Of a DNA stretch of 64,000 nucleotides, positions 10,401 through 22,400 are shown piece by piece (positions within the stretch are counted from its first letter, which is position 1; each line of letters starts with the position of its first letter). Position numbers and translations under genes: made by a program. This DNA comes from Cyanophora paradoxa (Eukaryota > Glaucocystophyceae > Cyanophorales > Cyanophoraceae), in assembly GCA_004431415.1 (NCBI GenBank), contig QPMI01000535.1:124001-188000 (forward strand), written 5' to 3'. Below the pieces are notes generated by a model, which was not told the origin of the DNA, ran no database searches, and saw nothing but the letters and a program-made list of their open reading frames with translations.

Positions 10401-13400
10401 CAGCGTCCGGCGCGCGCCGGGAAGCGGCTCAACGACGCCCGCCCCGTCATCCAGAGCGGACGTTCTGCGCATACGCATCCGGATTCAGAAACCGATTGCG
10501 GCATCGATATCGAGATAATTATAAGTGTTTTTCGAGCGCACTCTACGTCTGGAAACACGAAGGCCGCCAGGTCGAGCGCCTCGGCCTCCGGAGCGAAGAT
10601 GTCGCTGAGCTTGATCGGCCGAGACGTGGCCACGGTGCACAGCTCGTCGCTGCTGCAGAGGAGGCACGCCGTCGAGCCGGCTTCGGGCGCATACGAGCCG
10701 GGCGGACACTGAGCGACACAACAGCTTCACTCATTGGGTTTGCAGCATCACGGGCTCTACACTTCGAACGCACAGGAGTACAGCTTGACATTGATGCGTT
10801 GCGGCTCGTTCCGGGGCTGCAAGCCTCGCAGACCGTCCGCGCAGGATCGCTCTGTTGAAGGGAGAGTCAATCAGACATCTTGCGCAGAGACCTGCAAAAT
10901 GAACATATGAAGGTCGTCGACTTCGGCGCACCGTAAATCCGGCCGCGCAAAGCTCGCAAGCTAGAGCCGCAGCGACAGAAGCCACGCTATTCAGAGGGCA
11001 AGCCTCGCAAGCAGCGGTTGTGTTGGACAGGTACTCGCCAGGGCTGCCGCGGCGAAAATTGAGACAATGATGAAGCCTTACTTAACCGTTGCACAGTGAC
11101 AAAAATGAACAGTTCAACAGTAAAAGCAGCAATATAACAGGTAACGTTCTGGCACGATTCGCACCTGCAAGGGATGCAGGAAACGCCATCCCCGCTTGTG
11201 ACGTGGCCCGACGGGCAGGGGCGGCAGGCGGCGGTCGCCTGCGCCGGGGCGTGCGATCCCGCCCCGCACCGCTCGCAGCGGAGCCCATCCGGCGACGGCG
11301 CGAACCCGGCCTCACACGCTGACTAGCGATCAGATAATTCGAATTAGAAATTCGAAATTGATTTGACGGCGCACCTGTGCAGGCCGTGCGGTCGGCCTTC
11401 GAGACCCATCCCTCGGGGCAGCGCTTGCAGATCGAAGCACCGAAAGCCTCGGCGAAATATCCCTGCGAGAGCATCAGCGAGGTCAAAAGGGAGGAAAGGG
11501 CGCTGAGAAGGGGCGATCGTACGCCAGGGCAAAGCAGGCAAGCGGAGAGGCTTGCGTTGCGGAAGCGGCCCAGGGTGCAAGGCGCGCAAGACCGCCGGTC
11601 CTCGTTGTTGACTGTTCCCTCCGCACACGGCTGTTTTCAAATTGAAAGCAGAGAGGGTCAGGTCTCGACATCGGTCTGGATCAAATTTGACGCGAAGCAA
11701 CGCACGTCGCAGGCGCCGCCCTTTCCGGGCGAGTTGGACACAGAGTTCGGCGGGCACGGCTGACACGTAGAGGAGCCGTTCGGCATGAAATTCCCCTCTG
11801 CGATATAAATTATTTTTTACAGTCTCACTCAATTTATATTTTAGGCGGCGCTGCAGTTTCAGCTGCAGTGCAAGCGGCGCACCAGTGCAGGCAATGCAGG
11901 CTTTTCCGTTGCGCGCGGCAAAAGCTGGCGAGACAAGTTATTATAAATACGCTGCACTCCAACCAACGTGATTGTTTAAAGCGCTCACAGCCGAGGGGGC
12001 ACTCCAAGCAGTCGCCTCCATGACCCGCCGGAGACCAGAAGCCTGGAGCGCACTGCAAAAAGTTTCACACTTGACCCGGCCTTGCAGAGCCACAGTCTTG
12101 GAACGTACCGGCGTGCAGAAGGACGCCCCCGCCGGCATGTGGAACCCACCAGCGCACGGCTCGCAGCGGTCGCCGGTCTCCGCCGGCACCTGCCCCTCCG
12201 GGCACCGCGTGCAGTTCGTCGCCCCGAGGCCGCCGGCGACCGCGTTTGGCGGGCAGTCCTGGCACGCCGCCCCGCGCGACGGCTGGTACATCCTGCCGCC
12301 CCCGCTCGCCCGCCCGGCGTCGCGAAGCAGCGCGGACCGGCGCCCCCGCGCACCCGACGGGGCAGGGGATGCAGAGGGTGCGGGCGGCGTTGGGGCCTGG
12401 CCGAGCGGGCACTCCTCGCAGGCGCCAAACGCGCGCGCGGCCGCCGCGACGGAGCCCGAGGGGCACGCCTGGCACGGCGCCCCTCCGACGCCTGGAATGA
12501 GCCCGGCGGGCAGTCCACGCACGCCCGCCGCTCGCCGTTCGCCACCAACCCTGCGCCACCACCAGCCCCGTCGTACGAATTCGAAAAATAAATTTCCATT
12601 TCGCTCGGCCCGCCGGCGGCGCACCCTGGGCGCAGGGGCTGCAGGCGCCCTGGGTGGCCTGGTCGGGAGCGACGGCCCCTGCGGGACACTGCGCGGCGCC
12701 CCGGGCCGCTCAGCGGGCGGCGGGTATCGCGGTTTCGCGGCTCGCGCTGTCGTGCACCGGGGCGCAGAAGGGGGCGTCGTCGGGCCGGTACGAGCCGCTG
12801 GGGCAGGGCGTGCAGGAGCGGCGGTCGGGCGCCGAGATGTGGCCTGCCTCGCACGGCTCGCACTGCCCGAAGGTGGCGGCCGAGGGCGCCTTGGTCCCCA
12901 GCGGGCACTGCTGGCACGAGCTGCCGGCGTCGGCCTGGTAGCTGCCGGCCGCGCACTCGGCGCAGCCCGTCCGGTCGTCCCTCGCCACCGTCCCTGCCCG
13001 CGGCGCGAGGTCGGTCGGTCGACCTCGACAGGCGCTGGGACCGTTCTTCTGCGCGACGCGAACCGTTGCGGCAGGGCAGGCAGACGCTCGAGCCTTGGGA
13101 CTGCGCGTGGGTGCCCGCGGGGCACTGCGAAACAAAATCAATTCGTGGGCGGCTTCGTCGGCGAATGGAGCGCGGGGCCGGCGCTCACGGGGATGCAGAT
13201 GGGGCTCTGGTCGGGCCGGTACGTCCCGCGGCGCACGGCTCGCAGCGGTCGCCGGTCTCTGCCGGCACCTGCCCCTCCGGGCACCGCGTGCAGTTCGTCG
13301 CCCCGAGGCCGCCGGCGACCGCGTTCGGCGGGCAGTCCTGGCACGCCGCCCCGCGCGACGGCTGGTACATCCTGCCGCCCCGCTCGCCCGCCCGGCGCCG

Positions 13401-16400
13401 CGAAGCAGCGCGGACCGGCGCCCCCGCGCACCCGACGGGGCAGGGGATGCAGAGGGTGCGGGCGGCGTTGGGGCCTGGCCGAGCGGGCACTCCTCGCAGG
13501 CGCCGAACGCGCGCGAGGCCGCCGCGACGGAGCCCGAGGGGCACGCCTGGCACGGCGCCCCCTCCGACGCCTGGAATGAGCCCGGCGGGCAGTCCACGCA
13601 CGCCCGCCGCTCGCCGTTCGCCACCGACCCTGCGCCGCCCGGCCCGTCAGCCCCAGCGGGCTGGCGCACGTGCTTGTGCTCGGCCCGCCGGCGGCGCACC
13701 CTGGGCGCAGGGGCTGCAGGCGCCCTGGGTGGCCTGGTCGGGAGCGACGGCCCCTGCGGGACACTGCGCGGCGCCCCGGGCCGCTCAGCGGGCGGCGGGT
13801 ATCGCGGTTTCGCGGCTCACGCTGTCGTGCACCGGGGCGCAGAAGGGGGCGTCGTCGGGCCGGTACGAGCCGCTGGGGCAGGGCGTGCAGGAGCGGCGGT
13901 CGGGCGCCGAGACGTGGCCTGCCTCGCACGGCTCGCACTGCCCGAAGGTGGCGGCCGAGGGCGCCTTGGTCCCCAGCGGGCACTGCTGGCACGAGCTGCC
14001 GGCGTCGGCCTGGTAGCTGCCGGCCGCGCACTCGGCGCAGCCCGTCCGGTCGTCCCTCGCCACCGTCCCTGCCCGCGGCGCGAGGTCGGTCGGTCGACCT
14101 CGACAGGCGCTGGGACCGTTCTTCTGCGCGACGCGAACCGTTGCGGCAGGGCAGGCAGACGCTCGAGCCTTGGGACTGCGCGTGGGTGCCCGCGGGGCAC
14201 TGCGAAACAAAATCAATTCGTGGGCGGCTTCGTCGGCGAATGGAGCGCGGGGCCGGCGCTCACGGGGATGCAGATGGGGCTCTGGTCGGGCCGGTACGTC
14301 CCCGCGGCGCACGGCTCGCAGCGGTCGCCGGTCTCTGCCGGCACCTGCCCCTCCGGGCACCGCGTGCAGTTCGTCGCCCCGAGGCCGCCGGCGACCGCGT
14401 TCGGCGGGCAGTCCTGGCACGCCGCCCCGCGCGACGGCTGGTACATCCTGCCGCCCCGCTCGCCCGCCCGGCGCCGCGAAGCAGCGCGGACCGGCGCCCC
14501 CGCGCACCCGACGGGGCAGGGGATGCAGAGGGTGCGGGCGGCGTTGGGGGCCTGGCCGAGCGGGCACTCCTCGCAGGCGCCGAACGCGCGCGCGGCCGCC
14601 GCGACGGAGCCCGAGGGGCACGCCTGGCACGGCGCCCCCTCCGACGCCTGGAATGAGCCCGGCGGGCAGTCCACGCACGCCCGCCGCTCGCCGTTCGCCA
14701 CCGACCCTGCGCCACCCGGCCCGTCAGCCCCAGCGGGCTGGAGCACGTGCTTGTGCTCGGCCCGCCGGCAGCGCACCCTGGGCGCAGGGGCTGCAGGCGC
14801 CCTGGGTGGCCTGGTCGGGAGCGACGGCCCCTGCGGGACACTGCGCGGCGCCCCGGGCCGCTCAGCGGGCGGCGGGTATCGCGGTTTCGCGGCTCACGCT
14901 GTCGTGCACCGGGGCGCAGAAGGGGGCGTCGTCGGGCCGGTACGAGCCGCTGGGGCAGGGCGTGCAGGAGCGGCGGTCGGGCGCCGAGACGTGGCCTGCC
15001 TCGCACGGCTCGCACTGCCCGAAGGTGGCGGCCGAGGGCGCCTTGGTCCCCAGCGGGCACTGCTGGCACGAGCTGCCGGCGTCGGCCTGGTAGCTGCCGG
15101 CCGCGCACTCGGCGCAGCCCGTCCGGTCGTCCCTCGCCACCGTCCCTGCCCGCGGCGCGAGGTCGGTCGGTCGACCTCGACAGGCGCTGGGACCGTTCTT
15201 CTGCGCGACGCGAACCGTTGCGGCAGGGCAGGCAGACGCTCGAGCCTTGGGACTGCGCGTGGGTGCCCGCGGGGCACTGCGAAACAAAATCAATTCGTGG
15301 GCGGCTTCGTCGGCGAATGGAGCGCGGGGCCGGCGCTCACGGGGATGCAGATGGGGCTCTGGTCGGGCCGGTACGTCCCCGCGGCGCACGGCTCGCAGCG
15401 GTCGCCGGTCTCTGCCGGCACCTGCCCCTCCGGGCACCGCGTGCAGTTCGTCGCCCCGAGGCCGCCGGCGACCGCGTTCGGCGGGCAGTCCTGGCACGCC
15501 GCCCCGCGCGACGGCTGGTACATCCTGCCGCCCCCGCTCGCCCGCCCGGCGCCGCGAAGCAGCGCGGACCGGCGCCCCCGCGCACCCGACGGGGCAGGGA
15601 TGCAGAGGGTGCGGGCGGCGTTGGGGCCTGGCCGAGCGGGCACTCCTCGCAGGCGCCGAACGCGCGCGAGGCCGCCGCGACGGAGCCCGAGGGGCACGCC
15701 TGGCACGGCGCCCCCTCCGACGCCTGGAATGAGCCCGGCGGGCAGTCCACGCACGCCCGCCGCTCGCCGTTCGCCACCGACCCTGCGCCGCCCGGCCCGT
15801 CAGCCCCAGCGGGCTGGCGCACGTGCTTGTGCTCGGCCCGCCGGCAGCGCACCCTGGGCGCAGGGCTGCAGGCGCCCTGGGTGGCCTGGTCGGGAGCGAC
15901 GGCCCCTGCGGGACACTGCGCGGCGCCCCGGGCCGCTCAGCGGGCGGCGGGTATCGCGGTTTCGCGGCTCGCGCTGTCGCGCACCGGGGCGCAGAAGGGG
16001 GCGTCGTCTGGGCGGTACGAGCCGCTGGGGCAGGGCGTGCAGGAGCGGCGGTCGGGCGCCGAGATGTGGCCTGCCTCGCACGGCTCGCACTGCCCGAAGG
16101 TGGCGGCCGAGGGCGCCTTGGTCCCCAGCGGGCACTGCTGGCACGAGCTGCCGGCGTCGGCCTGGTAGCTGCCGGCCGCGCACTCGGTGCAGCCCGTCCG
16201 GTCGTCCCTCGCCACCGTCCCTGCCCGCAGAATGAGGTCGGTCGGTCAATCTCGACAGGCGCTGGGCGCTTTTCGCGGGGCGAGGCGGACCGTTCCGGCA
16301 GGGCAGGCAGACGCTCGAGCCTTGGGACTGCGCGTGGGTGCCGGCGGGGCACTGCGAAACAAAATCAATTCGTGAGCGTCGTCGGCGAATGGAGGGCGGG

Positions 16401-19400
16401 GCCGGCGCTCACGGGGATGCAGATGGGGCTCTGGTCGGGCCGGTACGTCCCCGCGGCACACGGCATACAGCTCCTGCGATCGTCCGCCGAGATGTGGCCC
16501 GGGGCGCAGGCCGTGCAGTTGCCGAAGCTCGCCTCAACAGACGTGAATGTTCCAAGCGGACAGGCTTGGCACGTTGCTAGCTCTGAAGGCTGATATGTTC
16601 TGCAAGGCATTGACATTCGAATTCATATTCAGTTTGAAGCGCAAGTGTTATTTAATCGAACTTGGGTTTCGAATTCGCACCCAGCCGAGCACTTCCTGCA
16701 CTCCCGCCGATCGGCCGACGCGACCTCGCCCCTCGCGCAGGGCCTGCAGCGCTCGAACGTTTGCGGAGCGTCGGCCACGGAGCCGGCCGGGCAGTTCTGG
16801 CAGTCGGCGCCCGGGTACGGCTGGAACATCCTGCAGCGCGACGCCTGCTTCAGGCGAAGCCGAGAAGTAGTGTAGCTGAAGCGCCGACATCGCACCCTGG
16901 GGAGCACGGATCGCACGACGACCTCGCGGGGGTCGATGCGCTCCCGTTCGTGCAGACGCCGCAGCCGCCGAACGTGCCGCTGCTCGACGAGGCGGTCCCG
17001 AAGGGGCAAAGCTCGCACGGGCCGCCCGGGTACGCTTGGAAGCGCCCGACGTCGCACGGGCGGCAGTCCACTCGGCTCTCAAGCGATTCGTGCCCTAATG
17101 TTTCCACGTGAGCGAAAAAATTTCAAATTATGATATTCAGATTCGACAAAGACTTAGAGAGATCACCCAGGGGGCATTGCGCGCAGGAGCCATTTCCGTC
17201 GGAGCGAGTCCCGTAAGGACACTGCAAATTTAAATAAAGTCGTCAAAAAAGAATCACAGGTCATAGCAGGAGCGGCCGCGCACGAGGACGCAGGAGAGGC
17301 CCCCTTCGGGCGCGTGCTCGCCGGGCCCGCAGGGCGTGCAGCCGTCGCGAGTGTCCTCCGGGACCTGCCCCGGCTGGCACCGCCTGCACTCCCCGTACGC
17401 CCCGAGGCCGGCGAAGGTCCCCAGGGGGCACGGCTGGCACGGGGCGCCCCCGGAGGGCTGGTAGAAGCCCGCCGCGCACTTCTCGCACGCGAGCCTCCCC
17501 GGCGTCGAGACGGAGCCGGGCGGGCACGGCAGGCACGAGCCGTTCAGCTGCGTGCTGGCGACGTCCGCAAAAGTTCCCGTCGGGCACTGCAGGGTTTCGG
17601 TCGCGGAATTCAGAGAATGCGAAAGTGGCCAAGACACACCTCAACGCAGCGAGTGCCATCAACGGGCAGGTAGGACCCACGCGGGCACTCGGTGCATGAG
17701 CGACGGTCGGGAGCCGACACAGTGCCAGACGGACAGGGCGAGCATTCGCCGTAGGTGCCGTTTTGGGGCGCGAAAGTCCCGAGCGGGCACTCCAGGCAGC
17801 CCTCGCGGGGCCCTGGCTGATACGTCCTGCAAACAAATATGTCAGACGGCTCTCGTTGAGACAATTAGGGGGAATTCAAAAGTGCACACCCGGGCTCGCA
17901 GGGCGTGCACGATCCTCCGTCGCTTGAAGGCGCACTTCCCGGCTCACATGCAGAGCAGTTGCCGAGCGATCCTGCACGCGATTGTAAATATAGTGGTGAT
18001 ATCGATACAACGCCGCGGAAATTTGCACCACGTACCTCTCGGAGCGTAGAGGTACGGAGGGCACTGAAGGCAGATCGTCGCTCCGGCCCGAGGGAGGTAG
18101 AAGCCGGCTGCGTGAAAGGCGCGATAAGCTGGACTGCGTGATAAGCAAATTTGCGACACAGCAGATTCGCACGGTCGCATGGTAGGCATGGAGAGGTCCA
18201 GGCCTGAGACGGAGTGTACGCATGGTCCAGACTGCGCGCGCAAGCGATCGACGCTGGTTCGTTACACGTGCAACGATCAGCAATCAGTGCAGTTTTACCA
18301 TTTCGCGCAGCCTGCCGCCTCGTCCATCCCGAATCTGGCGTCACCGTTACCGAAAGCGATGAGCTGCGCGCAGGCTCACGCACGTATTTTCCGGGCAGTC
18401 GGTGCAGGCCGACGACGCGTTCGCAGCAAAGGTTCCGGCCGGACACGGGATGCACGCAACGCTCCCGGTCGGCGCGTAGTGGTGCTCGGGGCACACTCCC
18501 GCCTCCTCAAGGGATAGCAGGCTGCATTCCCGTGAGCCCGCGCCAAATGTAACGAAAGCTGGCGGGCTCACCCCGTTCGATTGGAGGAGTACCCGCCAGG
18601 CAGCGGCACACAGTCACCAGCGTCGAGGCTGAAAATGCCGCCCGCAAAGCAGTCCGTGCGCACGGTGAAGACTTCGGCGCTGCACACGGGGGTTTAGTAC
18701 GTACGTATTTCCAAGTTCCAAGTCAGCCCGTAATTAGAAATATCGATGCATGCCTGCGGTGCGTGAAGAAGGCGAGGCGTCGCGCCCCCAGCTGCGCGTT
18801 CGTCGCGTTCGGCCTGTCCTCCGGAACCAGAACTCCTCTGTGCCAGATCGAGCATCAATCTCAGAACTGAGCTTTAAGGTTTTGCACATGGAGCCTACCG
18901 GACGCCGGGGACGAAGCCTTTGACGACGACGACGGGCCCCATCTGCTCTCCGTCCGCGTTGAAGACCTTAAGGAGCTCCGACGAGTTGGCGTAGAGCCGC
19001 GAGAAGTCGATCTGGCGAAGAAAGGTTGCATTATATCTATTTTAGCTGCCGCAAGTTGTATCAAATATTTGCTTGCACCTTCTTGCCCGTGATGTCCACG
19101 TCGATCTTGTCCGACGCCATCCCGTCGCCGAACGGGGCCGACATGGCCTCGCGCGCGATGAAGAGCGAGCCGTCCTGGTAGGCCACGGCCCCGACGCTGT
19201 ACCACCGGCGCCGGGAGGGCGCCCAGCCCTCCTCCTCCGTCAGCTGCAGGGTTCCCGCGAGGGGCCCGCCGAGGGCCGTCATGTCCTCCCGGCTCGACGC
19301 CTCCGGAGGCCGGCTGCAAAGTAAATTAAGATTGACATGTCAGCTATGAAAAGGGCTCAAGCGTGCTTGCTGAAAATACCTGAAGCGGATGAGGGTGTCT

Positions 19401-22400
19401 CCGATGACATAGAAGCCGAAGCGGGGGCCGTCGGCGTAGACGCCCTCTAGGCCGCCGTACCCCGCCGACGCGTAGCGGGGGACGGCATTCTGGGCGATGA
19501 AGCCGTCGTCGAGGTGCAGGGACGCGTTGTAGAGGGGGAGGACGGCGTCGAGGGTGGCGGAGCTGGAGCTCGCATCGGAAGAGGCGGTGTGGACGCTCCA
19601 GGCCATGCGAACCACTGAATGAATTACTGTTCCCGGCAGGGGAATGTCTCCACGAAGATGGGGGCTGTCAAGTTCTGAAATAATTGTGTTCAATGCATCT
19701 CCTAGATATGGTCGCAGTATTGACGTCATCGCAGTTGTAACTCCAAGCGTTGCTGCATCCGGAAAAAGCGGAAAGCGAACAATGGCGCGAAGTTGGAGCG
19801 GCAACATTGGATTGGCTGGATCAGAACGCGGCTCTGGACTCAGCACATGGACAGTCGGAACAGGCGGGTAGGAAACGGAGTATCGCTTGAAGAGCGTTGT
19901 CGGGAACATCGGCGAAGAGTTTGTGGAGTGACTTGCGGGAAGAAGGTGTGCGTATCTGGCTGCGACAGACTCGCTGAAATTGGCAGGCTCAAATACGTCG
20001 AGAGGGAGTTGAACGGTGCCGGTTCCAGCGCAGAACCGCAAGTCATAAGTCGGTACATAACTGTCCATCGTAAGCACGAACTTTTCAAACTAAATCATTG
20101 TATGTTAAATCATATGCGTGATCACCTGTGCGAATGCGCAACAGAGCTTGGAACTGTTGGTGCGCTCATTAGCAAACGACGATTCGAAGTTTGCGTTGGC
20201 GTGCTTCCAGCGCACGGATCCCCGGATTTAAGACCACTGCATGTTCGAACCAGATTTTGAGGTCCACCAGTGGACGTGGATCTTAAAGATGTTGCGGCTA
20301 CCACACAGCAACGTGGTTGGTCAGTGCTGCTGCCGGGACAGCAAGCAAGTGTTTGGAGGCATCGGTTTGGATCCCATGAATCCGAATCGCAGAACTTTGA
20401 CGAGCACCGTGATGAGACAATAGGTCGCTGCAGCTGAGAAGGCAACGAACAGGCAAAAGAACTAGATTCTCCACACGTATAAGCACTTTCCAGAGATGCA
20501 GTGCCCCCGTAAAAACAGCATGTACTCTGATGTGGACCGGATGCGCATTCACCCCTGCAATTGGCAGGCGCCATGCAAGTTCCGCCATCCAAATAACATT
20601 CCGAAGCTCGTTTGCATTCGTGAAAGCCGCAGACAGTCTTGCAGCAGCATGCGGCACAGCCTCCGCACGCGCTCTCGGAAACCATCGCCCCTCCAAGACT
20701 CGCACATTCACGCCAGGATCGACAGCTGGGGAAGGCCTCTGCGTAGAGACCGCCCGGAGGAAGCTGGCAGCACACGCTTGAGCACGAAAGTGGAAGATTG
20801 ACAAATGTGACAATCTCTCTCGGTATCGGTGCTGCAGGCGGGGTATAGTCGTAATCTGAGCACGTCTCCGTGCATCCAGTAGAAACGACAGAAGTGCCGG
20901 TCGGGCATGGAGCCTGGGCACAGCTGTAGTTCGACACTATAGTACCTGTGGTCATGCTGAACCCTTGCGACATGCAACACACGTGATATACACGGCGAGG
21001 CACATAGTCCGCGCAGCCAGCGCCATCTTTGCCGAGGTTTCCTGGAGCAGCACAGCTATCACGATACCAATTTGAGCCGTAGCCGGTATTGCGCCAGCCT
21101 GCTCCTGAAGGCGGCGGGCTGCTCACGGGTACGTTCGAATACTCTAGTGAAGACTGGTGACTCCATCCGTTGGGACACAAATTACTCCATCCGGAAGAGT
21201 CCCAAGGGATCCATTCGGGGTTCTTGCTGCACATGTACGAATACGGCTCGGTTTGTGTGCGGCAGCAAGAATAGGATGGAGTCGGTTTGTAGTATTCGCA
21301 GCTTCCAAAAGAGAGGACGGAGCATACGGCATCATCAGTTGGTCCTATGGAGCTCGAGCCCTGTGAGCTGTACGCGTAGGATCCGTCCAGGATTCTGGGC
21401 ATGCACTTTTCTCGGGGCTGGCAGGTGAACGAAGTATGCGTACTGGAACTTGTGCCGGAACCTGTAGTACTAGTATAGTTGCAGCAAACGTACTCGGGAG
21501 GCTGCGCTGTCAGGCACCCTCCTCCACCGTTGCAAATCCCGTCCCACGCAGGTGTCGGATACTTTCCAGTAGCGTTGCAACCGGTGCCCCACATGCACTT
21601 GAAAGTGATGCCTGGGTCTCGGGGGTCGGACCGGCAACAGTGTAGTCGAGGGGTACTTGATGAGACTGCCGGAAGAATGGCGCCGCAGATAGAAGTCGAA
21701 GATGACGAAAGCGTGGAGTCAGCCGTGCATGTTCTCCCTGAACTTCAAGCTTGGGCAGACGCGTGGCAGGAGCAAGCTGGGGGCCCGGCCCCCCAATGTC
21801 CCCGCTGGTTCTGCGATGCTAGTACCCTCAACTCGCCGAGCTGGCCAGGAGCGGATCGCGGCGAAGACGCCCTACTGGTTATGGCAGCTGCAGACTATAT
21901 CGCCTCGGGCTACATCTCACGCATGACCGGAAACGCCCCCGGCAAACTATCGCGTACCATCCTCCCGGCAATTCGACTGCGATACGCCGCTGCCCTCTAC
22001 CTTTCAGACCTCAGCCTCACAGGACAAGGCTACAAACCACCGAAGCCCTCTTTCCCTGCCGACTGGACCGGGCCCACCCACCCACATGACTTGGATCAGC
22101 TGCATCCGTCTGCGACGCCGCCTCAACCGGAGCCCCCGTCGGCACCAATATTCGGCTCTGTCGCGGCACCCGCACTAGCCGACCCGCCCTCACCGGTGCC
22201 CACAACACGCTCCGTGTCTCCTCCCGCCTCACCACCCTCGGGGCAAGCAGGGGCGCCGAACCATCAGCTACCGCCCCCTGTACCGCCCCTCCCCCGAGCT
22301 CTATCAGAAGCCGAGAAGGCTCTGCTTCCCCAAATTCGCATCTGCTGGGGTCCAGCCCTCAACCGAGGCGACCATGCAGCGGAGAACGCCATCATCGGGC

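Noticed and set aside
13095-16235. A 1046-codon plus-strand open frame and other long plus-strand frames across the 1075-bp array
   Set aside because: They are antisense shadows. The minus strand gives regular CxxC ephrin-receptor-like modules with splice sites, while the plus frames are low-complexity Arg/Ala/Gly/Pro.
12155-16455. CRISPR array or satellite DNA
   Set aside because: Repeat units are about 1 kb, contain coding exons and are directly adjacent with no spacers.
21479-21728. Upstream part of the plus-strand open frame as part of the retroelement
   Set aside because: The target-site duplication places the element start at 21729. Sequence to the left is host coding DNA on the minus strand, so the open frame there is fortuitous.
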